A stretch of DNA of 60,664 bases, taken from NCBI GenBank assembly GCA_018816095.1, contig JAHIWP010000040.1:1-60664 (forward strand), given 5' to 3'. The stretch is from Gammaproteobacteria bacterium. GTDB lineage: Bacteria > Pseudomonadota > Gammaproteobacteria > Pseudomonadales > Pseudomonadaceae. Shown here piece after piece: positions 1-9,060 of this stretch. Under the pieces are notes generated by a model. That model did no database searches. It had not been told where the DNA came from and worked only from the letters and a program-made list of their open reading frames with translations. The translations under genes and the position numbers were made by a program. Each line of letters begins with the position of its first letter. Position 1 is the stretch's first letter.

Positions 1-72
1 CAGGAACAACTCTTTGCGGGTTTGTTTGCGCTTACCGGCGTACTCGGCGTCAGCGAAGGTCATCTGCTTCAT
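1..72 (-). CDS. IS5-family transposase, N-terminal fragment (runs off the window edge)
   Basis: Read on the minus strand from an ATG at 70-72, the peptide begins MKQMTFADAEYAGKRKQTRK and stays open to the window edge. This is the characteristic start of a group of IS5-family DDE transposases. Only 24 codons are visible, so whether the gene is intact cannot be judged. The element's terminal repeat lies just upstream at about 116-137, as expected for a complete IS end. Family assignment rests on remembered similarity of the N-terminus. Confidence 0.72.
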   Translation of the reverse strand, partial: MKQMTFADAEYAGKRKQTRKELFL

Positions 73-141
73 GGGGAAACTCAGCGGGTGGAATCCGGGT
101 ATTTTGCCAAAATCTGGAAGTCTTCTTCAGAGTTTCCTTAG
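1..141 (-). mobile_element. Right-hand end of an IS5-type insertion sequence
   Basis: The transposase start at 72 is followed by about 45 bp of leader and then a sequence ending GAAGACTTCC on the minus strand, with the outermost bases GGAAACTCTGAAGAAG at 122-137. The next four bases, TTAG (138-141), fit the YTAR target duplication known for IS5-family elements. The boundary is inferred, because the other end is outside the window. Confidence 0.6.
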
Positions 142-521
142 ATAGACGGTATGTTGACAGTTGTTCGTGCCGCGCCTTAAGTCTAACTGTGGGCAGGGCC
201 TGAAGCAGGCGACGAGACCGTAGAGTCTGCGGCTTCAGGGTATGGAACAGTCAATGCTAGGGAACGAATAATCATGGTCGTTTCACTTCACCTCGTTAGC
301 CGCGTTGCAACGCAAGGGCACTTCCTGCTTGCACGTACATTCCATGGACCACCCGGGTTCGCTGGGTAACGTCAAGCCACAGGCTTGTGCATTGCCCCAA
401 GGCGGCGTAACCGCCAAAAATGAATGTTTAATCAATCGCTAAACACGCGTTCGTCGTGTCGCGAGGGGGGACTTTTGGTCTTTATCAGGTATGGGGGAAT
501 ACTTCATTTGGAGCGTTCATC
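142..521. other. 380-bp non-coding interval between the IS end and the peroxidase gene
   Basis: No convincing ORF is present. A short inverted repeat, GGCGG-CGTAA-CCGCC, lies near 402-416. The only clear translation signal is a GGAG ribosome binding site at 510-513, eight bases before the ATG at 522. The interval presumably holds the peroxidase promoter, but no confident -35/-10 pair could be named. Confidence 0.5.
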
Positions 522-3500
522 ATGTCTAGCAGCCAATATGATTTCACCGTCACCCAGCAGGACCTCGAGTTCATCCTTAAGCAAATTAAGATATCTGAGG
601 CCAGTACCAACCCGTTGACCGGAGCGGTAGAAAACCTGCCCGAACTGGTTGGCAGCCCCTTGTTGCCATATGGCTTGCGCACGGTGGACGGCTCTTGGAA
701 CAGCCTGTTACCCGGACAAGAGGCCTTGGGCGCTGCCGATAACATCATGCCGCGCCTGGTTGAGGCCAGCTTGCGTGAAGCCGATCTCTCGCCTATCCAG
801 TTCGGACCCCAGGTACAGACGTCTTACACCCAAACCAGTGGCTTCGTATTCGACTCCCAGCCGCGGATTGCCAGTAACTTAATTGTTGATCAAAGCGCCA
901 ATAACCCAGCCGCCGTGGCGGCAGCTTTGCAATTGGCGGGGCATGCAGATCCTTATGGCGAGGCCAGTGTTATCGCCACCTTTAATGCGCCGGTACAAGC
1001 GGCCAATGTGCTGATTCAGGCCGCGCAAGCGAGCATCATCGCAGCAGGTAACGACCCCACTCTGTTGGCGGCAGCGCAACAACAGTTAGCTGATGCCAAG
1101 GCCGTGCATGCAGCGGCCTTTACGGCGTTGAGAGATGAAATGGAGAATGCCGGCCTGACCGTGTCGGACAACGGCACCATCGGCATCGAAAACCAATCTC
1201 CGGATATCGGTTTATCGCCAGCCTTCAACGGTTGGATGACGTTATTCGGCCAGTTTTTTGACCATGGTCTGGACCTGGTAACCAAGGGTGGTAATGGCAC
1301 CGTGTTTGTGCCGCTGCTACCCGATGACCCGCTGTATGTGGAGGGTAGCCAGACCAACTTCATGGTACTGACCCGCGCCACTCAAGTGGATGGCCCTGGT
1401 GCTGACGGCATTATGGGAACCGCCGACGACACCACCCATGAAAGCATCAATACCACCACGCCGTTTGTCGACCAGAACCAAACCTATACCTCGCACCCTT
1501 CACATCAGGTCTTCCTGCGTGAATACGTCATGGTCGACGGTAAGCCCATGGCCACAGGGCACTTGCTGAGTGGCGCGCACGGCGCAGGCAACTGGGGTGA
1601 GGTCAAGGCTCAGGCGAGCTCGATGCTGGGCATTCAACTGGTGGACATGGATGTACACAACGTGCCTTTGCTGGCCACCGATGCTTATGGTGCGTTCCTG
1701 CGCGGCCCCAACGGTTTTGTGCAAATCGTTACGGTCAGTGGGTTGATCGAAGGCGATCCGAGTGCCAATGGTGGGCAGGGCTTGTTGCTGCCTCCCGATA
1801 CGATCCGCACCAATCATGCCTTCCTGGATGACATCGCACACGGTGCGGCCCCTGGCTTTGCCGACCTGGATAACAACCCACTCACTGCGCCTACTGAGTT
1901 GCTGGCGGACTCCGATACGGCCGTGGGTTCAACTCCCAACCCCGATTTCGATCCAACCTTGCCGGTTGGGCCGAACAATATGCCGATTCTGCCTCAGGAG
2001 GTCGGCACCTATGATGACGAACTGTTGGATCGGCACTTCATCACCGGTGACGGTCGAGGTAACGAAAATATCGGCCTGACGGCTGTGCATACCATCTTTC
2101 ACTCTGAACACAATCGGTTGGTCGAGGCATACAAACAGACCATTCTGGACAGCGCAGACCTGAACTTCATCAATGAATGGTTGTTGACCGATTTGGCTGA
2201 CTTGAGCGCAGTACCGACGACTCCGGAAGGTATTGCAGCGCTGAATTGGGATGGTGAGCGTTTGTTCCAGGCGGGTCGGTTTGTCACCGAAATGCAGTAC
2301 CAACACCTGGTTTTCGAAGAGTTTGCCCGTGCCGTACAGCCAGCAATCAACCCCTTCGTATTTTCCAACTCGCCCGACATCGATCCGGCCATCGTGGCTG
2401 AATTCGCCCATGTGGTTTATCGCTTTGGCCACTCGATGCTCACCGAGTCGGTGGATCGACTGGATATCAATATGCAGTCGGACGATATCGGGTTAATTGC
2501 CGCCTTCCTCAACCCATTGGCCTTTGATGGGGATGGCGCGATGAGTGTGGAAGCCGCTGCCGGGGCTATTGTGCGCGGTATGACACGTCAGGCGGGCAAC
2601 GAGATTGATGAGTTTGTCACCAGTGCGCTGCGTAACAATGTGCTGGGCCTGCCGCTCGACCTGGCCACGCTGAATATGGCCCGTGCCCGCGATACCGGGA
2701 TGCCGAGCTTTAATGAGGCGCGTGCGCAGTTTTATGCCAATACCGGCGACAGCCAATTGGCGCCCTTCACCAGTTGGGCCGGCATGGCCCCGGAGCTGAA
2801 GAACCCTGCATCCATCATCAACTTTATTGCCGCCTACGGCACGCACACCAGTATCACCAGTGCCACGACCTTAGAGGGTAAGCGCGATGCGGCCATGGCA
2901 TTGGTCTTTGGCGTTGCCGGCCCAGGCGGGACGGTGCCGACTGACCGTCTGGACTTCCTCAATAGCACTGGCGCCTGGACTGCGGAAAATTCCGGGTTGA
3001 ATGATGTGGACTTCTGGATCGGCGGGCTGGCTGAGCGCAAAAATGAGTTTGGCGGCATGCTTGGCGCCACGTTCAATTATGTGTTTGAAAGCCAGATGGA
3101 AAGCTTGCAGAACGGTGACCGCTTCTACTACCTCAGCAGGGTGCAAGGCACCAACATGCTCAACGAGCTTGAGGCCAATACCTTCTCCAAGTTGATCATG
3201 CGCAACACTGACCTGGGCGATGAGGCCTCCTCGCACCTACCGAGCCTGATATTCCACACCCCGGACCTGATCTTGGAGATGGATATCAGTAAGCAAATTG
3301 GCGCTGACCCCATTGAGTCGAATCCAATTCTGCAGATCCTCCATCCCAAGGTTATTCGTGTTGCACCTGGCCTCGATGTGGATAATGACGGTAAGGCGGA
3401 TGGCGGTTATCTGCGCTTTACCGGCGGTGAGCATGTGGTGCTCGGAGGTACAGCGGGCAATGACACCATTATTGGCGGTAATGGCATCGACACGATCTGG

Positions 3501-6473
3501 GGCGGTGCCGGTAATGACCGCTTGGATGGTGGCAATGAGGCCGACCAAGTACACGGTGGCGATGGTGACGACATTATTACCGACCTGGGCACGCCAGCTG
3601 GCGGCGCTGATTTCCTGCACGGCGACGCTGGCAATGATGTGATCTCGTCGGGTATGGGCCTTGATTTGGTGTTTGGCGGTTCCGGCAAGGACTTTGTTAT
3701 CACCGGCAATGATGCCACTGAGGTATTTGGTGGGCTGGACGACGACTTCATCCTCGGCGGCAACGATTCGGACTTCCTGCTGGGTAACGAGGGCGATGAC
3801 TGGATTGAGGGCGGTGAAGGCTTTGATACCCTGGCTGGGGAAAACTCGGAGCTGTTCTTCAATAGCCCGATCATTGGCCACGATGTGCTCAATGGGCAGG
3901 GCAACGATACCGACTACGACGGTGAGTCGGGCGATGACATCATGTTCCAAGGCCCCGGTATCCAGCGCAGCAACGGCATGGCCGGGTTTGACTGGGCCGT
4001 GCATAAGGGCGACCCCAACGGGGCCGACTCGGACCTGGGTATCCCGATCTTCGTCAACCAGCAGAATCTTATTCTGCGCGACCGCTTTGACTTGGTTGAA
4101 GGCCTCTCGGGATGGAACTTCAACGACACCTTGACCGGCCGCGAGGTCGTGACCGGGGCAGCGGGCGCCGATGGCGGTGGTGCGGCGATATTTGATGCCA
4201 ACAGCCCGCTTGAAAGCTTCGCTAACCTGCTGCAGCAGTCCAGCGTGGACCGTATCAATGGTCTTGATTTGCTGGTCAGCCACCTGGGCCGTGAAACCTT
4301 TACCTGGAACGGTAAGGAATACACCGTAGTCGTGATGGACGAAGCGTCTGTGGTGCGCGATGACAACGGCATCGTGACCTTTGTCAGCGATAACCCCTCC
4401 GACATCCTGTTGGGCGGCGGTGGCAGCGACACCCTGCAGGGTAAAGCCGGGAATGACATTCTCGATGGCGATGCTTGGCTAAATGTGCGCATCAGTGTGT
4501 TGAATGCAGTCCCAACGGCCGGCAACCCTGATCCGGGTGAGTGGTTCAGCGTCGACAGCATGAATGAAATCAAGGCGCGCATGCTCACTGGTGAGATCAA
4601 CCCCGGTCAGTTGCAGATCGTGCGGGAGATTCTCTACAGCAACAGTCCGGACGACATAGACACCGCGGTGTTTAGCGGGGCCTTTGCCAACTTCGATGTG
4701 ATTGACAACTTCGACGGCAGTTTCCAAGTGGTGGATAACACCGGCGCCGAAGGCACCGATTGGTTGCGCAATATCGAGCAGGTGCAGTTTGCCGACCACA
4801 CCCTGTGGTTGGTTGATCGCCCAGCCACTGGCAATGTCACCATTAGCAGCCTGACCCCGGCCGAGGATCAGCTGTTGACCGTCAGTAACACCATCAGTGA
4901 CCCCAATGGCTTGCTGGATGCGACCATTACCTACACCTGGCAGGCTGAAATAGATGGCGTGTGGACGGATGTCGGCAGTGGGGACAGCTTCCAGCCTGGC
5001 GATAACGAAGTGGGCTTGGCGCTCCGGGTGGTGGCCTCGTATGTCGATGACGGCGGTTACCCGGGCTCGGTTATTTCCGAGGTTACGGCGACGGTGACTA
5101 ACGTCAATGATGCCCCCACCGGTTTACCGCTGCTCAGCAGTGATACGCCTATTGTCGGGCAGTTGTTGAGTGCCTCGACCATTGGCCTGGCCGATGCCGA
5201 TGGTTTGGACGGCGTGACCTTTGCCTTTCAATGGCAGTCCGGTGACGGCATCACGTTCAGCGATATCGCCGGTGCTGATGGCGAGACCTTCACCGTGACT
5301 GCGGCGCAGGCGAGCCAGCAGATACGGGTAGTGGTGTCGTATACCGATAACCGCGGCACGTTTGAATCCGTCACCTCGGCGGCTACGGCGCTGGTTGCCA
5401 GCGCTGTGATCATCGGTACCAACGCGGCCGAAACCCTTACAGGCACCGCGTTTGATGATCAGATATTCGCCCTCGGCGGTAATGACGTGCTTAACGGTTT
5501 GGACGGCAATGACATGCTGGATGGTGGCGCCGGCAGTGACACACTGGATGGTGGGCTTGGCGCCGATGTAATGCTCGGCGGCACTGGCAACGACACCTAT
5601 ATCGTCGATGATATCGGCGATGTGGTGACTGAGCTGGCCGGGGCGGGCACCGATACCGTGCTCACCTCACTGCTGAGCTACGCGCTCGACGCTAACGTAG
5701 AGCGGCTGACCTATACCGGCATGGATAACTTTGCCGGCACCGGTAATGCCTTGAATAACATCCTGACAGGCGGCAATGGCAATGACAGCCTGGATGGTGG
5801 CGCTGGCGCTGATCGGCTGGTGGGTGGCTTTGGTGACGACAGCTACTTTGTCGATAACGCCAATGACCTCGTCATCGAAGGGGTTGGCGGGGGAACGGAT
5901 ACCGTCTACTCCACCAGTGACCTGCATAACCTGCGGGCTAACGTGGAGAACCTGGTGCATACCGGTAGCAATGCCACGCTGGTCAACGGCAATGGTCTGG
6001 ATAACGTAATCCAAGGCGGCATCGGTAACGATACGCTGAATGGCGGTGGCGGCAGCGACACCCTGCTGGGGGGCGATGGCAACGACAGCCTTAACGGTGG
6101 CAGCGGTGCGGATGTGCTTGCCGGCGGCATAGGCAACGACCTGCTCAATGGTGGAGGGGGCAATGATGTCCTGACGGGGGGTGAAGGCGACGACATCCTG
6201 AATGTCAGCCAAGGCAACGACATCCTGGTGTTCGGGGCGAACTTTGGCAACGACAGCGTCGTAGGTTTCGACGCCAATCCGGTCAATGGCCAGGACTTGC
6301 TGAATATTGCTTACTTCAACCTGACAGCGGCGACCTTTAATAGCCGGGTGAGCATCACTGACATTGGTAACGACACTCTGGTGTCAATCAATGGCGCTGA
6401 TGGTGGGACTATCACCCTGGCTGGGGTCGCCAATGCCAATGCGGTGACCATCGCCGACTTCCAGTTGGCGTGA
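522..6473 (+). CDS. Animal-type heme peroxidase with Ig-like domains and RTX calcium-binding repeats
   Basis: This 1983-residue protein combines a peroxidase of the animal/cyclooxygenase superfamily (about residues 220-930) with several blocks of GGxGxDxLx RTX nonapeptides (about 970-1115, 1630-1695, 1745-1770 and 1820-1900) and two Ig-like segments (about 1440-1626). Family signatures include GQFFDHGLDL near 245, HTIFHSEHNR near 525 and YRFGHSML near 636, the last likely carrying the proximal heme histidine. There is no Sec signal peptide. RTX repeats followed by a short acidic/hydrophobic C-terminus suggest type I secretion and folding on extracellular calcium, but no type I exporter is encoded nearby. 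The ATG at 522 was chosen over the in-frame codon at 456 because GGAG (510-513) precedes it correctly. The overall plan resembles the PehA-like calcium-binding heme peroxidases of P. putida. The substrate is unknown; oxidative halide chemistry, lipid oxygenation and adhesion are all possible. Confidence 0.88.
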   Translation: MSSSQYDFTVTQQDLEFILKQIKISEASTNPLTGAVENLPELVGSPLLPYGLRTVDGSWNSLLPGQEALGAADNIMPRLVEASLREADLSPIQFGPQVQTSYTQTSGFVFDSQPRIASNLIVDQSANNPAAVAAALQLAGHADPYGEASVIATFNAPVQAANVLIQAAQASIIAAGNDPTLLAAAQQQLADAKAVHAAAFTALRDEMENAGLTVSDNGTIGIENQSPDIGLSPAFNGWMTLFGQFFDHGLDLVTKGGNGTVFVPLLPDDPLYVEGSQTNFMVLTRATQVDGPGADGIMGTADDTTHESINTTTPFVDQNQTYTSHPSHQVFLREYVMVDGKPMATGHLLSGAHGAGNWGEVKAQASSMLGIQLVDMDVHNVPLLATDAYGAFLRGPNGFVQIVTVSGLIEGDPSANGGQGLLLPPDTIRTNHAFLDDIAHGAAPGFADLDNNPLTAPTELLADSDTAVGSTPNPDFDPTLPVGPNNMPILPQEVGTYDDELLDRHFITGDGRGNENIGLTAVHTIFHSEHNRLVEAYKQTILDSADLNFINEWLLTDLADLSAVPTTPEGIAALNWDGERLFQAGRFVTEMQYQHLVFEEFARAVQPAINPFVFSNSPDIDPAIVAEFAHVVYRFGHSMLTESVDRLDINMQSDDIGLIAAFLNPLAFDGDGAMSVEAAAGAIVRGMTRQAGNEIDEFVTSALRNNVLGLPLDLATLNMARARDTGMPSFNEARAQFYANTGDSQLAPFTSWAGMAPELKNPASIINFIAAYGTHTSITSATTLEGKRDAAMALVFGVAGPGGTVPTDRLDFLNSTGAWTAENSGLNDVDFWIGGLAERKNEFGGMLGATFNYVFESQMESLQNGDRFYYLSRVQGTNMLNELEANTFSKLIMRNTDLGDEASSHLPSLIFHTPDLILEMDISKQIGADPIESNPILQILHPKVIRVAPGLDVDNDGKADGGYLRFTGGEHVVLGGTAGNDTIIGGNGIDTIWGGAGNDRLDGGNEADQVHGGDGDDIITDLGTPAGGADFLHGDAGNDVISSGMGLDLVFGGSGKDFVITGNDATEVFGGLDDDFILGGNDSDFLLGNEGDDWIEGGEGFDTLAGENSELFFNSPIIGHDVLNGQGNDTDYDGESGDDIMFQGPGIQRSNGMAGFDWAVHKGDPNGADSDLGIPIFVNQQNLILRDRFDLVEGLSGWNFNDTLTGREVVTGAAGADGGGAAIFDANSPLESFANLLQQSSVDRINGLDLLVSHLGRETFTWNGKEYTVVVMDEASVVRDDNGIVTFVSDNPSDILLGGGGSDTLQGKAGNDILDGDAWLNVRISVLNAVPTAGNPDPGEWFSVDSMNEIKARMLTGEINPGQLQIVREILYSNSPDDIDTAVFSGAFANFDVIDNFDGSFQVVDNTGAEGTDWLRNIEQVQFADHTLWLVDRPATGNVTISSLTPAEDQLLTVSNTISDPNGLLDATITYTWQAEIDGVWTDVGSGDSFQPGDNEVGLALRVVASYVDDGGYPGSVISEVTATVTNVNDAPTGLPLLSSDTPIVGQLLSASTIGLADADGLDGVTFAFQWQSGDGITFSDIAGADGETFTVTAAQASQQIRVVVSYTDNRGTFESVTSAATALVASAVIIGTNAAETLTGTAFDDQIFALGGNDVLNGLDGNDMLDGGAGSDTLDGGLGADVMLGGTGNDTYIVDDIGDVVTELAGAGTDTVLTSLLSYALDANVERLTYTGMDNFAGTGNALNNILTGGNGNDSLDGGAGADRLVGGFGDDSYFVDNANDLVIEGVGGGTDTVYSTSDLHNLRANVENLVHTGSNATLVNGNGLDNVIQGGIGNDTLNGGGGSDTLLGGDGNDSLNGGSGADVLAGGIGNDLLNGGGGNDVLTGGEGDDILNVSQGNDILVFGANFGNDSVVGFDANPVNGQDLLNIAYFNLTAATFNSRVSITDIGNDTLVSINGADGGTITLAGVANANAVTIADFQLA

Positions 6474-6522
6474 ATGCTGCGATGACGGCCTGCCAGGGAC
6501 GGCAGGTTTAATACTCTTTACT

Positions 6523-6558
6523 AAAAAAGCCCCAGTCGAGTGTCGACTGGGGCTTTTT
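6523..6558. terminator. Bidirectional intrinsic terminator
   Basis: A perfect 11-bp stem, GCCCCAGTCGA (6529-6539) pairing with TCGACTGGGGC (6543-6553), encloses a GTG loop. A-tract and T-tract flanks make it functional in both directions. It serves the peroxidase gene (plus) and the VWA gene (minus), which converge here. Confidence 0.9.
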
Positions 6559-6570
6559 GTGTGCGCGGCT

Positions 6571-7749
6571 TTATTTAGACAAGAATCTCATGCCTTCTTC
6601 CAGCCCGCTCAAGGTCAGCGGATACATCTGATCTTCCAATAGCTCACGCATGATATTGGTCGAAGCGGTGTAGCCCCAAGTGTCCTTGGGGTAGGGGTTG
6701 ATCCAGATAAGTTTTTTATACTTCTCCATAAAGCGCTTGATCCAGACGTAACCCGGCTCCTCGTTCCAGTGCTCGACGCTACCGCCGGCCTGGGTGATCT
6801 CGTAGGGCGCCATGGCCGCATCGCCGACAAACACTACTTTGTAATCCGCGCCGTACTTGTGCAGCAAATCCTGCGTGGAGAAGCGTTCGGAGGTGCGGCG
6901 CAGGTTGTTCTTCCACACCGATTCGTACACGCAGTTATGGAAGTAAAAGTACTCCATGTGCTTGAACTCGGTTTTGCAGGCACTGAACAGCTCTTCGCAG
7001 ACTTTAACGTGTGCGTCCATCGAGCCGCCGATGTCGAACAGAATCAGCAGTTTCACCGCATTGCGCCGTTCCGGGCGCATCTGGATATTTAGCAGGCCGC
7101 CGTCTTTGGCGGTGTGGTCGATGGTGCCGCTGAGATCAAGCTCGTCCTCGGCCCCCTGGCGAGCGAACTTGCGCAGGCGACGCAGGGCTAACTTGATATT
7201 GCGCGTGCCCAGTTCGACCTGATCATCGAGGTTTTTGTACTCGCGCTGATCCCAGACCTTCACCGCTTTGCCTTGGCGCTTGCCCGCATCACCGACGCGG
7301 ATGCCTTCCGGGTTGAAGCCGCCGGAACCGAACGGGCTGGTGCCACCAGTGCCGATCCACTTGTTGCCGCCTTCGTGGCGTTCCTTCTGCTCTTCGAGGC
7401 GCTTCTTGAACTCCTCGATCAGCTTGTCCAGGCCGCCGAGGGACTCGATCTTGGCGCGCTCCTCATCGGTCAGCGAGCGTTCGAATTCCTTGCGCAGCCA
7501 CTCATCGGGGATCAGTGCCTCGATGTGCTGATTAAGGTTTTCCAGACCCTTGAAGTAGGCCCCGAACGCGCGGTCGAACTTGTCGAAATGACGCTCGTCC
7601 TTGACCAGAATGGTGCGCGCGAGGAAGTAGAACTCGTCCATATCGGCGAACACCACGTTGTGTTTCAACGCGTTGATCAGGTCTAGCAGCTCACGCACCG
7701 ACACCGGCACCTTGGCGGCGCGCATTTCATTGAATAGGTTGAGCAGCAT
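6571..7749 (-). CDS. VWA domain protein, CoxE-like partner of a MoxR ATPase
   Basis: This 392-residue protein has a charged N-terminal half, a glycine-rich linker near residues 125-165, and a C-terminal von Willebrand factor A domain. The MIDAS motif near 237 reads DIGGSM rather than the canonical DxSxS, a variant common in this CoxE-like family. Such proteins act with MoxR-type AAA ATPases in metal insertion or protein-complex maturation. The matching ATPase is encoded upstream on the same strand, but 250 bp away, with a folded repeat in between. The start at 7749 is supported by GAGG about nine bases upstream. The client protein is unknown. Confidence 0.85.
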   Translation of the reverse strand: MLLNLFNEMRAAKVPVSVRELLDLINALKHNVVFADMDEFYFLARTILVKDERHFDKFDRAFGAYFKGLENLNQHIEALIPDEWLRKEFERSLTDEERAKIESLGGLDKLIEEFKKRLEEQKERHEGGNKWIGTGGTSPFGSGGFNPEGIRVGDAGKRQGKAVKVWDQREYKNLDDQVELGTRNIKLALRRLRKFARQGAEDELDLSGTIDHTAKDGGLLNIQMRPERRNAVKLLILFDIGGSMDAHVKVCEELFSACKTEFKHMEYFYFHNCVYESVWKNNLRRTSERFSTQDLLHKYGADYKVVFVGDAAMAPYEITQAGGSVEHWNEEPGYVWIKRFMEKYKKLIWINPYPKDTWGYTASTNIMRELLEDQMYPLTLSGLEEGMRFLSK

Positions 7750-7823
7750 GGCTGCATCCTCGTGAATTCATTGGTTCCAGGGCTGAGCCTGTTGTGGTCA
7801 GGTCCCTTTGTCACTCGGTGCAA

Positions 7824-7992
7824 GGGCTTGCGAGCTAGAGCCAGGCAAGGCGGAATCAGGTGAGGAAGCGGAGTTTACGTCTGTAAGCATTACTCGCTTC
7901 GCTCGCCCCTTCGGGGCCGCCCTTTGGGCGTTCAGTGGCAAGCCACTGTCCGAACCTGATTCCAACGCAGCATGGCCGACGCGCAGCAGCCC
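7824..7992. repeat. Folded intergenic repeat (imperfect long inverted repeat with three inner hairpins)
   Basis: The outer arms starting GGGCT (7824) and ending AGCCC (7992) are imperfectly complementary over about 38 nt and include an exact 10-bp pair, GGAATCAGGT (7852-7861) with ACCTGATTCC (7954-7963). Inside are three tight hairpins: GCCCC-TTC-GGGGC (7905-7917), CGCCC-TTT-GGGCG (7918-7930) and CAGTGGC-AA-GCCACTG (7933-7948). No ORF is credible here. Similar intergenic sequences (with AACGCAGCATGGCCGACGCG-like ends) are remembered from other pseudomonads, but no second copy exists in this window. Confidence 0.65.
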
Positions 7993-7999
7993 GAATGGG

Positions 8000-8845
8000 T
8001 TAACGCGAAGCGCGGCGGCTCATAAACGCCAGGCGCTCCAGCAACTGCACATCCTGCTCGTTCTTCACCAGCGCACCGGCCAGTGGCGGGATGGCCTTGG
8101 TCGGATCGCGCTCACGCAGCACGGCTTCGCCGATATTGTCGGCCATCAGCAGCTTGAGCCAGTCAACCAGTTCGCTGGTGGACGGCTTCTTCTTCAAGCC
8201 CGGCACCTTGCGCACGTCGAAGAACACGTCCAGCGCTTCGGCGACCAGATCCTTCTTGATGTTGGGGTAGTGCACGTCGACGATCTTCTGCAGGGTCGCG
8301 CGATCTGGGAAGGCGATGTAGTGGAAGAAGCAGCGGCGCAGGAAGGCATCCGGCAGTTCTTTTTCGTTGTTCGAGGTGATGATGATGATCGGGCGCTTGG
8401 TGGCCTTGATCGTCTCGTCAGTCTCGTAAACGTAGAACTCCATCTTGTCGAGTTCTTGCAGCAGGTCGTTGGGGAACTCGATGTCAGCCTTGTCGATTTC
8501 GTCGATCAGCAGGATTACCCGATCCTCCGACTCGAACGCTTCCCAGAGCTTGCCCTTTTTGATGTAGTTGCGCACGTCGTGGACTTTGTCGCTGTCCAGC
8601 TGCGAGTCGCGTAGGCGGCTGACCGCGTCGTACTCGTACAGGCCCTGGTGAGCCTTGGTGGTGGATTTGATGTGCCAAGTGATCAAGCGCGCGCCGAAGG
8701 ATTCGGCCAGTTGTTCGGCCAGCATGGTTTTACCGGTGCCTGGCTCACCCTTGACCAGCAGCGGACGCTCCAGGGTAATGGCGGCATTGACCGCAAGCTT
8801 GAGGTCGTCGGTGGCGACGTAAGACTGGGTGCCTTCGAACTTCAT
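8000..8845 (-). CDS. MoxR-family AAA+ ATPase
   Basis: A 281-residue single-domain AAA+ ATPase. Walker A is GEPGTGKT at residues 33-40, Walker B is ILLIDEID at 111-118, and sensor 1 is the IITSNN segment shortly after. The size and spacing match MoxR-type chaperone ATPases, which usually sit beside VWA proteins and remodel or activate a client complex. The start at 8845 is preceded by GAGGA on the minus strand. It was probably once co-transcribed with the VWA gene; the 250-bp repeat-bearing spacer may now affect readthrough. Confidence 0.88.
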   Translation of the reverse strand: MKFEGTQSYVATDDLKLAVNAAITLERPLLVKGEPGTGKTMLAEQLAESFGARLITWHIKSTTKAHQGLYEYDAVSRLRDSQLDSDKVHDVRNYIKKGKLWEAFESEDRVILLIDEIDKADIEFPNDLLQELDKMEFYVYETDETIKATKRPIIIITSNNEKELPDAFLRRCFFHYIAFPDRATLQKIVDVHYPNIKKDLVAEALDVFFDVRKVPGLKKKPSTSELVDWLKLLMADNIGEAVLRERDPTKAIPPLAGALVKNEQDVQLLERLAFMSRRASR

Positions 8846-8947
8846 CGGTAAATCCTCGAACGGTAACGCGCAAGGCCGTGCCTGCGGGTTCAGTATGTTA
8901 AAAGCCGACTATAACGCGCGGCCCTGGCGACTGTGAACGTAGACGGG

Positions 8948-8966
8948 CCATTCAGTCACTGAATGG
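8948..8966. promoter_or_regulatory. Perfect inverted repeat in the moxR/cysK divergent region
   Basis: CCATTCAG-TCA-CTGAATGG has exact 8-bp arms around a 3-nt spacer. It lies 95 bp before cysK and about 103 bp before the ATPase gene. It could be an operator or the base of a leader hairpin. No known consensus was recognised. Confidence 0.45.
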
Positions 8967-9060
8967 CGGGTCACGCCGCGTTTGTTGCTGCGCTGGACGG
9001 GTGCGAGCCAGCGTTTTAGTCTGGGTGACTTTCGGCAACCTGCATAACAAGGACTTCGTC

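Noticed and set aside
3237-4283. Long minus-strand ORF of 348 codons inside the peroxidase gene
   Set aside because: It is a shadow of the RTX-repeat coding region: repetitive glycine/aspartate codons on the plus strand keep the opposite frame open. It has no ribosome binding site or recognisable domain.
3420-6210. Possible tandem DNA repeat array or CRISPR
   Set aside because: The regular spacing is the 27-base RTX codon repeat within a coding frame. There are no constant repeats separated by unique spacers.
5667-6212. Minus-strand ORF with repeated valine/alanine/isoleucine blocks
   Set aside because: The periodicity mirrors the RTX nonapeptide repeats on the other strand.
7808-8614. Plus-strand 268-codon ORF covering the folded repeat
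   Set aside because: Most of it is antisense to the MoxR ATPase. The repeat portion has no coding character.
6571-8845. MoxR/VWA pair as a new defence or phage-related system
   Set aside because: It lacks the usual defence neighbours and no nuclease or effector is present. MoxR-CoxE pairs are widespread housekeeping-type modules in pseudomonads.
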